The notes below the pieces were generated by a model. The model had not been told where the DNA came from. It searched no databases and saw only the letters and a list, made by a program, of their open reading frames with translations. A stretch of 64,000 nucleotides of DNA. Origin: Streptacidiphilus jeojiense (GTDB lineage Bacteria; Actinomycetota; Actinomycetes; Streptomycetales; Streptomycetaceae). How positions within the stretch are numbered: position 1 is the first letter of the stretch; each line of letters begins with the position of its first letter. The stretch covers positions 289,937 to 353,936 of the forward strand of contig NZ_JOEH01000006.1 in the NCBI RefSeq assembly GCF_000719095.1, in the 5' to 3' direction. This document shows positions 10,013-18,581 of this stretch, in pieces. The translations under genes were made by a program, and so were the position numbers.

Positions 10013-10946
10013 CGCCGGGTGGTACGGCGCCGGCGAGGACCCGGCCCAGTACCTCCGCCAGCCGGCGCAGCAGCTCGCCCTCCGGGTCGTGGTCCGGGTT
10101 GACCTCGGTGACCACCAGGCCGGCGAAGGCCGGGCTCGCGCACAGGCGGGCCAGGACGGATTCGGCCTGATCGAGTGTCAGGCCGTTGAAGTGCGGGAAG
10201 TTCGCGAGCGGGAAGGCGCCGGTGTCCAGCACGTCCACGTCGAAGTGGACCAGCACCGACTCCGCCCGTGCCTCGACGTGGGCGAGCGCCGCCACGGCGG
10301 CGCCCGCCGGGTCGGCGCGGACCGCCGCCACGGGCGTGGCGTGCAGGCGGTGGGCGGCCAGCCGGCCCCAGTGCTCGGTGCTGAGTTCGGCGGGGTCGAA
10401 GCCGAGCAGCGCGATGTGGTCGGCGGGGAGCAGCGGGTGGCGGCCGCCGAGGCGGGCGAGGGCGGGGGCGCCGTCGCCGAGCAGATGGGTCGTCCCCATG
10501 GTGTCCAGGACGGCGGAGTCGGTGGTCTCCGGGGTGCTCAGGTCGGCGTCACCGTCGAAGTAGACCAGGCCGGGCGTGGTGCCCCGGGCCGACAGCCCGG
10601 CGACCGCGCCCAGGGTGATGGTGCAGTCGCCGCCCAGCACCAGCGGCAGCCGTCCGGTCGCCACGACCGCCGCGACCTCGGCCGCGGTGCGGCCGGCGGT
10701 CTCCGCCACCCGCTCCAGGTCGCGGACGCCGTCCACCGGTGGGCTGGGCCGGTGCCGCTGTACCGGCAGGTCGCCGAAGTCCTCCACCGCGAGGCCGTGC
10801 CCGCTGAGTTCCTTGAGCAGGCCCGCCGCGCGCCAGGCGGCCGGGGCCTTCTCCTGGCCGGGGTTGTGCGAGCCCGCGCTGGTCGGGACTCCCAGAACGC
10901 CCAGCCCTCGTTCCGCGCTCCTCGTCCGCGTGTTCGTCGCCGTCAT
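9963..10946 (-). CDS. Arginase/ureohydrolase-family protein with changed metal ligands
   Basis: A 327-residue protein of the arginase/agmatinase fold, which usually hydrolyses a guanidino compound to urea with two Mn ions. The first ligand motif reads GGDCT (usual GGDHS), the second YFDGDADLS (usual DAHxD) and the third HFDVDVLD (usual SxDxDxxDP). Thus both metal-binding His are replaced, by Cys and Asp, while the other Asp ligands remain. The ATG at 10946 starts 29 nt after the YCII gene, so they form one operon. Substrate is unknown, and the guanidine cluster is 30 kb away. It overlaps the convergent channel-like gene by 50 nt. Confidence 0.88.
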   Translation of the reverse strand: MTATNTRTRSAERGLGVLGVPTSAGSHNPGQEKAPAAWRAAGLLKELSGHGLAVEDFGDLPVQRHRPSPPVDGVRDLERVAETAGRTAAEVAAVVATGRLPLVLGGDCTITLGAVAGLSARGTTPGLVYFDGDADLSTPETTDSAVLDTMGTTHLLGDGAPALARLGGRHPLLPADHIALLGFDPAELSTEHWGRLAAHRLHATPVAAVRADPAGAAVAALAHVEARAESVLVHFDVDVLDTGAFPLANFPHFNGLTLDQAESVLARLCASPAFAGLVVTEVNPDHDPEGELLRRLAEVLGRVLAGAVPPGVSGRPAGGPSGSSVAG

Positions 10947-10975
10947 GCGCTTCCCCTGCCCGCCCTCCGTGGCGC

Positions 10976-11383
10976 TCAGTCCTCCAGGATCGGCGGGGCG
11001 TCCAGCACCGGCTGGACGTGGATCGGCATGTTCAGCGGGCGTCCGCCGGGGCCGGGTGCGGTGGAGAGGTAGGCGGCGAGGTCGTAGGCGGCCTCGGCGG
11101 TGGGGCAGTCGACGATCCAGTAGCCGGCCAGGAACTCCTTCGTCTCGGGGTACGGGCCGTCGGTGATGACCGCTGCGCCGCCGTCGGCACCGGCCCTGAC
11201 GATCCTGGCCTGGTCGGGGGAGGCGAGGCCCTGGGCGTCGACCAGCTTGCCCCGGGCGGCGATCTCCTGGTCGGCGTCCCGCATGAACCCGATGTGCGCG
11301 GCGATCTCGTCCTTCGTCCACCGGTCCATCGACGGGAAGCCGGCGGAGACCTGGCTGAACTGCATCAGCAGCATGTACTTCAT
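10976..11383 (-). CDS. YCII-domain protein
   Basis: A 135-residue cytoplasmic protein with the YCII-related fold: N-terminal MKYMLLMQ strand and the DGPYPETKEFLAGYWIVDC block (residues about 72-92) are typical of the family often annotated as dehydrogenase-like or DGPF-domain proteins. Biochemical role is not established. It has a strong GAGGGAGAA ribosome-binding site and is followed 29 nt later by the arginase-like gene, so the two are probably co-transcribed. Confidence 0.9.
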   Translation of the reverse strand: MKYMLLMQFSQVSAGFPSMDRWTKDEIAAHIGFMRDADQEIAARGKLVDAQGLASPDQARIVRAGADGGAAVITDGPYPETKEFLAGYWIVDCPTAEAAYDLAAYLSTAPGPGGRPLNMPIHVQPVLDAPPILED

Positions 11384-11400
11384 GGTGTTCTCCCTCAGGG

Positions 11401-11432
11401 TCGGTGTGTCGGTGTGTCGCTGTGTCGCTGCG
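11401..11432. repeat. Short TGTGTCGG/C tandem repeat in the YCII gene upstream region
   Basis: About four copies of an 8-bp unit (TGTGTCGS) lie 20-50 nt upstream of the YCII gene start, where its promoter or leader should be. No assigned role. Confidence 0.6.
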
Positions 11433-11573
11433 GTGGTGCGTCCTTCGACGCTCTCGCTGACTGGTCGGAGCCGGGACCGGTTTCTCTACATCCCCCCGGA
11501 AGCAATCCGAGAAAACTTCCGGCGTGCGCCGGAGTGGTCCCTGTCTCCCCACACTGCAAGTCCTGGGGGTGCG

Positions 11574-11586
11574 CTGATCCGATCAG
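11574..11586. promoter_or_regulatory. Perfect 13-bp palindrome CTGATC-C-GATCAG upstream of the 14-TM exporter
   Basis: Lies 63 nt upstream of the MFS start at 11649, in the shared intergenic region with the divergent YCII operon. A second inverted repeat, GGTTG-N7-CAACC, is at 11613-11629. Either could be an operator for an unlinked repressor; the region holds no gene of its own. Confidence 0.45.
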
Positions 11587-11648
11587 GTGACAATCGATAC
11601 CCTGCCTGGGAAGGTTGTAGGTAGCAACCACTGAAATGGAGTCCCCAT

Positions 11649-13502
11649 ATGGTCGGCGATTCATCGCCCTCCCGGTCCGCCGCCTCCCCAGCAGCGGAGG
11701 GACCGCAGGGTCACCCAAGTCCGCACGGCCCGCACTACAAGTGGATCGCACTGTCCAACACCACCCTCGGCATGCTGATGGTGATGATCAACCAGTCGAT
11801 CGTGCTGATCGCACTGCCCAACATCTTCGACGGCATCAAGCTCAACCCCCTGGACCCCCACAACACCAGTTACCTGCTCTGGATGATGATGGGCTTCATG
11901 GTGGTCACCGCGGTGCTGGTGGTCTCCTTCGGCCGCCTCGGCGACATGTTCGGCCGGGTCCGCATGTACAACATGGGCTTCCTGCTGTTCACCGTCTGCT
12001 CCATCCTGCTCTCCCTCACCTGGGGCAGCGGCAGCCAGGCGGCGCTGTGGCTGATCGGCTGGCGGATCGTGCAGGGCGTCGGCGGCGCGCTGATCTTCGC
12101 CAACTCCACCGCGATCATCACCGACGCGTTCCCGGTCAACCAGCGCGGCACCGCGCTGGGCATCAACGTCATCGCTGGTATCGCCGGCGGCTTCATCGGA
12201 CTGATCCTCGGTGGCGTGCTCGGCCCGGTCGGCTGGCGCTGGATCTTCCTGGTCTCGGTCCCGGTCGGCATCTTCGGCACCATCTGGGCGTACCTCAAAC
12301 TCAAGGACACCGGCACCAGGCAGCCCGCCACCATCGACTGGTGGGGCAACCTCACCTTCGCGGTCGGGCTCATCTCGATCCTGGTCGGCATCACCTACGG
12401 CATCCAGCCCTACGGCGGCAGCACCACCGGATGGGGCAACCCCTGGGTGATCAGCGCACTGGTCGGCGGGCTGATCGTGATGCTGCTCTTCGTCTGGATC
12501 GAGACCCGGGTCGAGGACCCGCTGTTCCGGCTGTCGCTGTTCAAGATCCGGGCCTTCACCGCCGGCAACCTGGCCAGCCTGCTGACCGCGCTGGGGCGGG
12601 GCGGCCTGCAGTTCATCCTGATCATCTGGCTGCAGGGCATCTGGCTCCCGCTGCACGGCTACAGTTTCCAGGACACCCCGCTCTGGGCCGGCATCTACAT
12701 GATCCCCATGACGGTGGGTCTGCTGGTGGCCGCGCCGATCTCCGGCATCCTCTCGGACCGCTTCGGCTCGCGGATCTTCACCGTGGCGGGTGCGCTGCTC
12801 AACGCGCTCAGCTTCGGGCTGCTGATGGTGCTCCCGGTGAACTTCCCGTACTGGGCCTTCGCCGCGATCCTGGTGCTGAACGGCCTCGGGGCCGGGCTGT
12901 TCGCCTCCCCGAACCGGGCCCAGATCATGAACGCGATCCCGGGCCGCCAGCGCGGCGTGGGCGCGGGGATGACGGCGACCTTCCAGAACGCGGCGATGGT
13001 GCTGTCGATCGGCATCTTCTTCAGCCTGATCGTGATCGGCCTGTCGCAGAACCTGCCGTCCGCGATGTACAGCGGACTGACCGCGCAGGGCGTGCCGGCT
13101 GCCTCGGCCCACTCGATCTCACAACTGCCGCCGCTGGCCGTGCTGTTCGCGGCGTTCCTGGGCTACAACCCGATGCAGCAGCTGCTCGGGCCGGTGCTGC
13201 ACCAGATCCCGGCGGACAAGGCGAGCTACCTCACCGGCCGCAGCTTCTTCCCGCACCTGGTCACCGGGCCGTTCCAGGACGGCCTCAGCGTGGCGTTCTG
13301 GTTCGCGCTGGCCGCCTGCCTGATCGCGGCGGCGGCGTCCGCCATCACCGGCGGCGTCAAGCCGGTGAGGGCCGGTGCCGTGCCGGTGGAGCGCGAACTC
13401 CCCTCCCCGGTCGGCGACGAGCCGGTCTCGGCGGAGGACGTGGAGGACGTGGTGGAGGACGTGGTCGACTCGCTGCGCAGCGGCGGGGGCGGCGAGAACT
13501 GA
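11649..13502 (+). CDS. MFS drug-efflux transporter, EmrB/QacA (DHA2, 14-helix) type
   Basis: A 617-residue inner-membrane protein with about 14 hydrophobic segments, the length and layout of the DHA2 proton-antiport family. Conserved motif C-like INVIAGIAGGFIGLILGGVLG (about residue 175) and motif A-like GRLGDMFGRVRMYNMG (about 97) are visible. Unusual features are a long loop before the last helix and an acidic C-terminal tail (EDVEDVVEDVVDSL). It starts at ATG 11649; an overlapping frame from 11636 is a shadow. Substrate unknown. No linked regulator is adjacent in the same direction. Confidence 0.92.
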   Translation: MVGDSSPSRSAASPAAEGPQGHPSPHGPHYKWIALSNTTLGMLMVMINQSIVLIALPNIFDGIKLNPLDPHNTSYLLWMMMGFMVVTAVLVVSFGRLGDMFGRVRMYNMGFLLFTVCSILLSLTWGSGSQAALWLIGWRIVQGVGGALIFANSTAIITDAFPVNQRGTALGINVIAGIAGGFIGLILGGVLGPVGWRWIFLVSVPVGIFGTIWAYLKLKDTGTRQPATIDWWGNLTFAVGLISILVGITYGIQPYGGSTTGWGNPWVISALVGGLIVMLLFVWIETRVEDPLFRLSLFKIRAFTAGNLASLLTALGRGGLQFILIIWLQGIWLPLHGYSFQDTPLWAGIYMIPMTVGLLVAAPISGILSDRFGSRIFTVAGALLNALSFGLLMVLPVNFPYWAFAAILVLNGLGAGLFASPNRAQIMNAIPGRQRGVGAGMTATFQNAAMVLSIGIFFSLIVIGLSQNLPSAMYSGLTAQGVPAASAHSISQLPPLAVLFAAFLGYNPMQQLLGPVLHQIPADKASYLTGRSFFPHLVTGPFQDGLSVAFWFALAACLIAAAASAITGGVKPVRAGAVPVERELPSPVGDEPVSAEDVEDVVEDVVDSLRSGGGGEN

Positions 13503-13532
13503 CGTACCGTCTGGTCTGAAGCAGGAAACAGT

Positions 13533-13575
13533 ACCGGGCCCGCCGACCGATCCGCAGCCGGCCGGCGGGCCCGGT
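13533..13575. terminator. Bidirectional terminator between convergent genes
   Basis: A perfect 13-bp stem (13533-13545 with 13563-13575, ACCGGGCCCGCCG) with a 17-nt loop lies between the ends of the MFS gene (13502) and the hydrolase gene (13593), so it can serve both. Confidence 0.85.
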
Positions 13576-13592
13576 CCGTTCAGTCCCCGCCC

Positions 13593-14432
13593 TCAGCGCT
13601 GGTGCATCTGGAAGAACTCGGTCAGCACCGGCGCGACCGCGTCCGGCTTGAGCATGTGCGTCTGGCCGGGCAGCGTGCGGTACTCGGATCCCGGTAGCAC
13701 GTCGGCCAGTTGACGCATCCCGTCGCGCATCGGCTGCGGGCTCTTGCCGCCGTCCATCACCAGCGTCGGGAGTGTCGCCCCGGTCCAGCGGTCGGTCGGC
13801 AGTGGACGGCCGGATCCGGTGTCGCCGAGCACCCGCATGTCGTAGGGCAGGGTGTGCGCCACCCCCTTCAACTTCGACCAGACCGGCAGCAGTTGCATCA
13901 CCAGCAGGGCGGCGGACGGTACGCCCACGGTGCGCAGGAACATCTTCACGGTGGCGCCGCGCTTGCCCGCCGCGACCAGGGCGTCCATGGTCTCGATGTA
14001 GTCGGCCGGACGCACCGGGCCGTTGGCGTCCACGGCCAGCGGGTACTCGTAGAGCGCCAGCGAGAGGAAGTCGGGCAGGACGTTCGCCGCCTCCAGGGCC
14101 ACGGCCGCGCCCGAGGAGATCCCGTACAGATGGGCGCTGCCCCCGGCCGCCTCCAGAACCGCGGCCAGGTCCTCGACCTCGCGCTCGACCGCGTAGGGCA
14201 GCGTGTTGCCGCTCTCGCCGCGGCCGCGCCGGTCGTAGGTGTAGACGGTGAAGTGCCGGGCGAGCGCGGCGGCCAGCGGACGGGCCGGCCCGGACGCGCG
14301 GTAGCAGAGGGCGCCGTCGACCAGGATCACGGCCGGGCCGCTCCCGATCCGCTCGTAGGCGATGGCGGTGCCGTCCTTGGAGGTGGCGAAAGCGGTCGGG
14401 GTGGGGGCGGTGGTCGGAGCGGTGGAGGTCAT
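13593..14432 (-). CDS. Alpha/beta-hydrolase
   Basis: A 279-residue cytoplasmic hydrolase. The nucleophile elbow GISSGAA (Ser near residue 99) and the C-terminal GQTHM with the catalytic His (near 262) fit the alpha/beta fold, as do the VILVDGALCYR oxyanion region and the acid candidate in VMDGGKSP. The ATG at 14432 overlaps the SRPBCC stop codon as ATGA, so translation is coupled. It is the third gene of an ArsR-like regulator/SRPBCC/hydrolase operon. Substrate unknown. The longer reading frame upstream of 14432 is a shadow of the SRPBCC gene. Confidence 0.9.
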   Translation of the reverse strand: MTSTAPTTAPTPTAFATSKDGTAIAYERIGSGPAVILVDGALCYRASGPARPLAAALARHFTVYTYDRRGRGESGNTLPYAVEREVEDLAAVLEAAGGSAHLYGISSGAAVALEAANVLPDFLSLALYEYPLAVDANGPVRPADYIETMDALVAAGKRGATVKMFLRTVGVPSAALLVMQLLPVWSKLKGVAHTLPYDMRVLGDTGSGRPLPTDRWTGATLPTLVMDGGKSPQPMRDGMRQLADVLPGSEYRTLPGQTHMLKPDAVAPVLTEFFQMHQR

Positions 14433-15217
14433 GATGACTCCCTGGGGACGGTCGGGTCGTTGAGGGTGTCGAGCCAGGAGCGCCACTCGGCGGTGGTCCG
14501 GTCCAGGTCGGCGGCGGGGTCGAACAGGTGGTGCGCCAGCATCACGCCGTTCTCGGGGAACAGGAGCAGGAAACGGAACAGGCCCGCGTCGGTGCGCACC
14601 GCGAGGGCGGCGGGCTCGGCGTGGTAGACGGTGCCGGAGGCGAGGGCGGCCAGGGCCGGTGACGTCGTACGCACAGCGGTGCCGGTGCCGGGGTGCACCT
14701 CGCGCCCCGCACCCAGGCCGAGTTCCTGGAGGAGCCGCGTCCGGGCGTCGGCCCAGCGCAGGCCCGGCGCGCCGAAGAGGGTGAGCGGGCGGGCGGTGCG
14801 GCCCGCGAAGTGGGTGAGCTGCTCGACCAGGGTGCGGAAGAACAGGGCGATGCCCTGGCCCATGGCCTCGAACTCGCCCTCCCAGTCGTCGCCGGGCAGG
14901 AATCCGCTGGTCGACAGGCGCAGCACGGTGCTCCCGCTGTCCCGTCCCTCGATCAGGAACTCGTAGGCGATGAAGCGGCCGTCGGGCCCGGTCCCGCTGC
15001 GGTGCTCCAGGAGCTTCAGCGGATCCCAGCCGGTCACCGTCGAGTCCAGCGGCCCGCGCCTGGCGTGGGTGCGGATCAGGCCGCCCGGTCCGGCCTCGAC
15101 CTCGTTGCTCCCCATGAACCAGGAGTCCATCCCCGGACCGGTGGCGATGGCCTCCCACACCTGCTCGGGTTCGGCGGGGACCTCGGCCTCGTGGCGGATC
15201 ACATAGTCATGACCCAT
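14429..15217 (-). CDS. SRPBCC (START-like/Aha1) domain protein
   Basis: A 262-residue protein with an N-terminal SRPBCC fold: VIRHEAEVPAEPEQVWEAIA (residues 5-25) is the typical opening, followed by GPGMDSWFMG and the GWDPLKLLEHR strand. These proteins bind hydrophobic ligands in a deep cavity. Members next to ArsR-type regulators are common and may act in the regulator's response, but this is not proven here. It begins 2 nt after the regulator gene and overlaps the hydrolase gene by 4 nt. Confidence 0.9.
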   Translation of the reverse strand: MGHDYVIRHEAEVPAEPEQVWEAIATGPGMDSWFMGSNEVEAGPGGLIRTHARRGPLDSTVTGWDPLKLLEHRSGTGPDGRFIAYEFLIEGRDSGSTVLRLSTSGFLPGDDWEGEFEAMGQGIALFFRTLVEQLTHFAGRTARPLTLFGAPGLRWADARTRLLQELGLGAGREVHPGTGTAVRTTSPALAALASGTVYHAEPAALAVRTDAGLFRFLLLFPENGVMLAHHLFDPAADLDRTTAEWRSWLDTLNDPTVPRESS

Positions 15218-15219
15218 GG

Positions 15220-15819
15220 TCAGGCCTCTTCCGCGGGTTGGCGGTCGGCGCTGGGATGGACGGCGACCACGAAGCGGTGGCTGCGACCGCCCGGAGCCTT
15301 CTCGTCGTGGTACCTGCCGACCAGTGCGGTGACCGCACCGGAGAGCTCCTCGGCGAAGGCGGCCCGGTCGGCGGCGCTGGCGAAGCGCACCTCGGTGTCG
15401 ATGGCGAAGGTCGCCAGCGGCTTGCCGGCCCGGGAGGCGCCGGTGAGCAGTTCACCCACCTCGCGCACCATCCGCGCGGCGAGTGCCAGCAGCCAGCGTG
15501 CGGAGAGCCGGTCGGGAGCGCGGTCGGGATCGGGCCGCATCACGGCTAGCGCCTGGGGCGAGATGACATAGGAGGCGGCGGTGGCCCGCAGCATCCGCTC
15601 GGTGACATTGCCCTTGCGGCGCTCCTCGACCAGCTCCACCAGCCCGTGCAGCTCCAGTTCGCGCAGGTGGTAGTTGACCTTCTGCCGGGCCAGCCCCACC
15701 CGGGCGGCCAGCATCGTCGCCGAGGCCGGCTCGGCGAGCTCGGCCAGCAGACGGCTCCTGATCGGATCGAGTGACGACGCCGCTGCCGCGGCGTCGTCGA
15801 TCACGGCTACATCAAGCAT
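15220..15819 (-). CDS. ArsR-like winged-helix transcriptional regulator
   Basis: A 199-residue DNA-binding protein with an ArsR-like winged helix at about residues 18-85 (LAELAEPASATMLAARVGLARQKVNYHLRELELHGLVEL). The rest is a helical domain of unknown function. It is the first gene of a three-gene operon with SRPBCC and hydrolase genes. A GACA-N8-TGTC inverted repeat at 15837-15852, 18 nt upstream of the start, is a likely autoregulatory operator. It starts at ATG 15819. Confidence 0.9.
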   Translation of the reverse strand: MLDVAVIDDAAAAASSLDPIRSRLLAELAEPASATMLAARVGLARQKVNYHLRELELHGLVELVEERRKGNVTERMLRATAASYVISPQALAVMRPDPDRAPDRLSARWLLALAARMVREVGELLTGASRAGKPLATFAIDTEVRFASAADRAAFAEELSGAVTALVGRYHDEKAPGGRSHRFVVAVHPSADRQPAEEA

Positions 15820-15836
15820 GCTTCCAGGATCTCGCC

Positions 15837-15852
15837 GACAATTATTTCTGTC
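15837..15852. promoter_or_regulatory. Possible operator of the ArsR-like operon
   Basis: GACA-ATTATTTC-TGTC lies 18 nt upstream of the regulator start, in the only AT-rich patch of the intergenic region. Its TTTCTGTC half is identical to part of the TetR-type operator arm at 41726-41737, which is probably coincidence. Confidence 0.35.
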
Positions 15853-15941
15853 AAGACAAGTGGAAGTGTCGGGTGCCGGCCGGTGCGGGCTGTCAGCCTG
15901 TCGGGACCCGGTGTCGGGTCAGGTGCCGCGCCGGGTTGTCG

Positions 15942-16772
15942 CTATCCGCGCTCGGCGATCAGGAACCCCTCGCTGCCGGCGGGTGCGGGGCGGCCGTAGG
16001 CCTGCTCCAGTTCGGCCTTGCCGTGGACGGTCACCTGCCAGCCGTGCCGGGGGAGCCAGTCGGCCGCGGGTTCGCCGAGGCCGCCCTTCCAGAGGCCGGC
16101 CAGGGCCTGCAGGCGCTGGTCGGCACCGTTCTCGGCGACCATCCGCTTCGGGTCCCGGCCCTCGGTGAGCGAGAGCAGACTGCCCGCGGCGGAGAGCCCG
16201 GTCAGCGTGGAGAGCAGGGACGTGGCCTGGTCCGTCTCCAGGTAGACCAGCAGTCCCTCGACCAGCCAGGCGGTGCGCGCCGCCGGGTCGAATCCGGCCT
16301 CCCGGAGCGCCGCGCCCCAGTCCTCCCGCAGGTCGGCGGTCAGCACGGAGCGCTCGCAGGTCGGTACGGCGCCCTCCTCGCGCAGCACCCGCTCCTTGAA
16401 CGCGACCACCGGAGGCAGGTCGAGCTCGAACACCCGGGTGCCCTCGGGCCAGGTCAGCCGGAACGCCCGGGTGTCCAACCCCGCCGCCAGCAGCACGACC
16501 TGACGGCATCCGGCTGCGGTCGCCCGCAGCAGGTAGTCGTCGAAGAACCGGGTCCGCAGCACGATCCGCGCGGCCAGCGCGGCCCCGCCCGCGCTGCGCT
16601 CCCTCGGCGCCGCGTGCTCCGCCTGCGACCGCGCCCCGGTCGCGGCCCGTACGAACGCCTTGGCGTAGGGATCCGCGAACAGCCGATCCTCCCGCCGACT
16701 CTCGGCCGCTCGTACCCGAGCGACCCCGACTGCGGTCCGCTGCACCCCGTCGGGCAACAACTGGTTCCCCAC
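15942..16772 (-). CDS. Class I SAM-dependent methyltransferase (mycobacterial Rv0726c-like family)
   Basis: A 276-residue methyltransferase. The SAM-binding glycine motif reads VVLLAAGLDTRAFRL (residues about 92-106), followed by the acidic VFELDLP (about 113). The N-terminal TAVGVARVRAAESRREDRLFADPYA stretch is characteristic of the SAM methyltransferase family found in large numbers in mycobacteria and streptomycetes (TIGR00027-type). The methyl acceptor is unknown. It starts at GTG 16772 behind a strong AGGAGGAGG site. It is transcribed alone. Confidence 0.92.
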   Translation of the reverse strand: MGNQLLPDGVQRTAVGVARVRAAESRREDRLFADPYAKAFVRAATGARSQAEHAAPRERSAGGAALAARIVLRTRFFDDYLLRATAAGCRQVVLLAAGLDTRAFRLTWPEGTRVFELDLPPVVAFKERVLREEGAVPTCERSVLTADLREDWGAALREAGFDPAARTAWLVEGLLVYLETDQATSLLSTLTGLSAAGSLLSLTEGRDPKRMVAENGADQRLQALAGLWKGGLGEPAADWLPRHGWQVTVHGKAELEQAYGRPAPAGSEGFLIAERG

Positions 16773-17129
16773 GACAACCTCCTCCTCGGCGGACCCGGGC
16801 GCCCCCGCACCGGTCCGCGCGTGACGTTACACCTGGTTGCTGAGGGTGCTCGGGGGTGGGGGAGGCGGGGCGCCGTCGTCGGTGTGGTGGGGTTCGTCTG
16901 GCGGCCGAGCCCCCGTCCCGCTGCCGTATCTGACGTGCGTGTTCGCTCCCGCTGACTGTGCGTCGCCTCCGTGGGGCACGGGGGTCGGTCCCGGGCTGGG
17001 GTGGCTCGCTGTCGCTCGCGGCCAACTGCGCGGAGGGGGAGGGTGGTGGGGCGGGCGTTGCCGGGTGGCGGGTCGGTGTCCTTTCGGGCGGGGGTCTGGG
17101 GAAACGTTCCTGCGTGGCGCCTTCCGCTG

Positions 17130-17239
17130 AACCGGGGTCACTTTTGGTACGTCGGGTCATTCTTGGTACGGGCATGTGCGGATGAATCGGACATAGCGGC
17201 AAGGTCAAGTGACACCTTGTCCCGAAAGTGACCCCGGTT
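17130..17239. mobile_element. MITE-like element with 15-bp perfect terminal inverted repeats
   Basis: AACCGGGGTCACTTT at 17130-17144 is repeated exactly inverted at 17225-17239. Inside, a 17-bp near-identical direct repeat (17135-17151 and 17154-17170, GGGTCAyTyTTGGTACG) and further GTGAC copies recall the multiple transposase-binding repeats at insertion-sequence ends. No transposase gene and no clear target duplication were seen. It may be a remnant of two IS ends or a non-autonomous element. Confidence 0.55.
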
Positions 17240-17344
17240 TGCCCTGGTCACCCGGGGCCCAGATCGGCGCACGCGCCCCAGCTCAGCCCCGCGCCCCCGC
17301 CGCACGCTCCGCGCCGGGCCCAGGCACCCCCCGCTCCTGTTGCC

Positions 17345-17379
17345 GGCGCGAAGCGCCTTCTTTCCGGGCGTGAGCCCGG
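17345..17379 (-). terminator. Tandem hairpin terminator of the L,D-transpeptidase gene
   Basis: Two adjacent hairpins, GGCGC-GAA-GCGCC (17345-17357) and CCGGGC-GTGA-GCCCGG (17364-17379), separated by TTCTTT, lie 68 nt after the stop codon. Confidence 0.65.
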
Positions 17380-17446
17380 GAGACGGTGGGTCAGGTCGGG
17401 GCACGGGTGTTGCCGTTGCAAGCGTGGGGCGTCCACCGACGCGACG

Positions 17447-18451
17447 TCATGCCGCCTTGGTGGTCTGGGCTCCCGTTGTGCTGCCGGCGACCCACTGGGC
17501 CCAGGTGAGGTTGAAGGCGGCGTAGCCGTTGTCGGCGTCGGCCTTGCCGCGGGGGGAGCCGGTGATGGTGACCGGGTCGCCCTGCTTGGAGTAGTCGTAG
17601 AACCAGATGGCGTCCGCCAGGGAGAGGTGCACGCAACCGTGGGAGCCGAAGCTGTGGCCCGGGTGCGGGTCGGCGCCGGAGTAGTGGAGGTAGGTGCCGG
17701 AGTAGCTGATGTGGACGTCCCAGGGGAGGTTCTCGTCGTAGAAGTCGGGGCTGTTCTTGTTGCAGGTGATGCCGGCGCTGCAGGAGGTCATGTGGACGGT
17801 CTTGGACTTGTCGATGACCGCCATGGTGCCGTCCCAGGTGGGGAAGCTGGAGCTGCCGGCGTCGATGGACATCTTCCGGACGACCTTGCCGGCGTTGGTG
17901 ACCTGCATGGAGTGCCCGGTCACCGAGACGGTGGTCTCGACGTCGGCGCCGACGGTGAAGCTGTGGGTGTAGGCATGGGCGCCGAAGTCGCCGTTGCCGT
18001 CCGGTACTCCGGTGAAGTCGGCCTTCACGGTGACGGTGGTCCCGGACTTCCAGAAGGTCTGCGGACGCCAGTCGACCCGGCGGTTGCTGAACCAGTGCCA
18101 GGCGCCGGTGACCGGGGTGGAGGTGGTGACGCTGAGATGCTGCTCGATGGCCTTGCGCGCGGAGTCGGCGACCGGCTTGGTGAAGACGATCGAGATCGGC
18201 ATGGCCACGCCGACGGTGGCGCCGGCGGCCGGGGTGATCGAGTCCAGCAGCATGGGCGGACCGGAGGGGGACGGACTGGCGCTCGGGCTGGGGCTCGCGC
18301 TCGCCGGTGAACTGCCGCTGGCTGCACCGCTCCTGCTGCCGCTGGAGCCGGCGGACTGCGCCTGCGGCGACTTGCTGGTGCAGGCGGCGGCGCCTACCAG
18401 AACCACGCCCGCCAGCAGGATGATGCCTGTACCGTTCCTGGTTCGACCCAC
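17447..18451 (-). CDS. L,D-transpeptidase lipoprotein (YkuD catalytic domain)
   Basis: Makes 3-3 crosslinks between meso-DAP residues of peptidoglycan, outside the membrane. 334 residues. A lipoprotein signal with lipobox VGAAAC (Cys near residue 24) is followed by a Ser/Pro-rich spacer of about 45 residues, an immunoglobulin-like domain (about 75-190) and a YkuD domain (about 195-325) with the active-site block HSFGSHGCVHLSLADAIWFY containing the catalytic Cys and His. This is the layout of mycobacterial Ldt proteins. It starts at GTG 18451. It is single, with hairpins after it. The Ser/Pro spacer contains ASPSPSASPSPSG repeats. Confidence 0.95.
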   Translation of the reverse strand: MGRTRNGTGIILLAGVVLVGAAACTSKSPQAQSAGSSGSRSGAASGSSPASASPSPSASPSPSGPPMLLDSITPAAGATVGVAMPISIVFTKPVADSARKAIEQHLSVTTSTPVTGAWHWFSNRRVDWRPQTFWKSGTTVTVKADFTGVPDGNGDFGAHAYTHSFTVGADVETTVSVTGHSMQVTNAGKVVRKMSIDAGSSSFPTWDGTMAVIDKSKTVHMTSCSAGITCNKNSPDFYDENLPWDVHISYSGTYLHYSGADPHPGHSFGSHGCVHLSLADAIWFYDYSKQGDPVTITGSPRGKADADNGYAAFNLTWAQWVAGSTTGAQTTKAA

Positions 18452-18581
18452 GTGCCTGCTCCGCTCACGTATCGTCAGATCGTCGGGTTCTCGGCATGCT
18501 GGATGACGCCGGGGCAGGCCCCGGTGGTTCCGGGCGCGGCCGGCGTCGGCTGTTGACCGACTGTCTTCCCGGATCCGGGCG

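Larger units (their letters stand above)
16773..17446. other. Non-coding stretch with a MITE-like repeat and terminator hairpins
   Basis: No convincing gene is seen here: frames in the first 300 bases lack coding periodicity and are strongly G-skewed on the + strand. The stretch holds a 110-bp inverted-repeat element (17130-17239) and paired hairpins (17345-17379) that end the L,D-transpeptidase gene. Confidence 0.65.

Noticed and set aside
13593..15158. 521-residue - strand frame joining SRPBCC antisense-frame sequence to the hydrolase
   Set aside because: The hydrolase similarity begins at 14432, where an ATGA overlap with the SRPBCC gene gives a natural start.
15837..15860. Third copy of the TetR operator of the guanidine cluster
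   Set aside because: Only one arm (TTTCTGTC) matches; the ArsR-like gene has its own plausible inverted repeat there.
16837..17130. Possible 97-residue + strand protein in the 674-bp gap
   Set aside because: Very Gly/Arg/Trp-rich, no ribosome-binding site, overlaps G-skewed DNA and several equally open frames.
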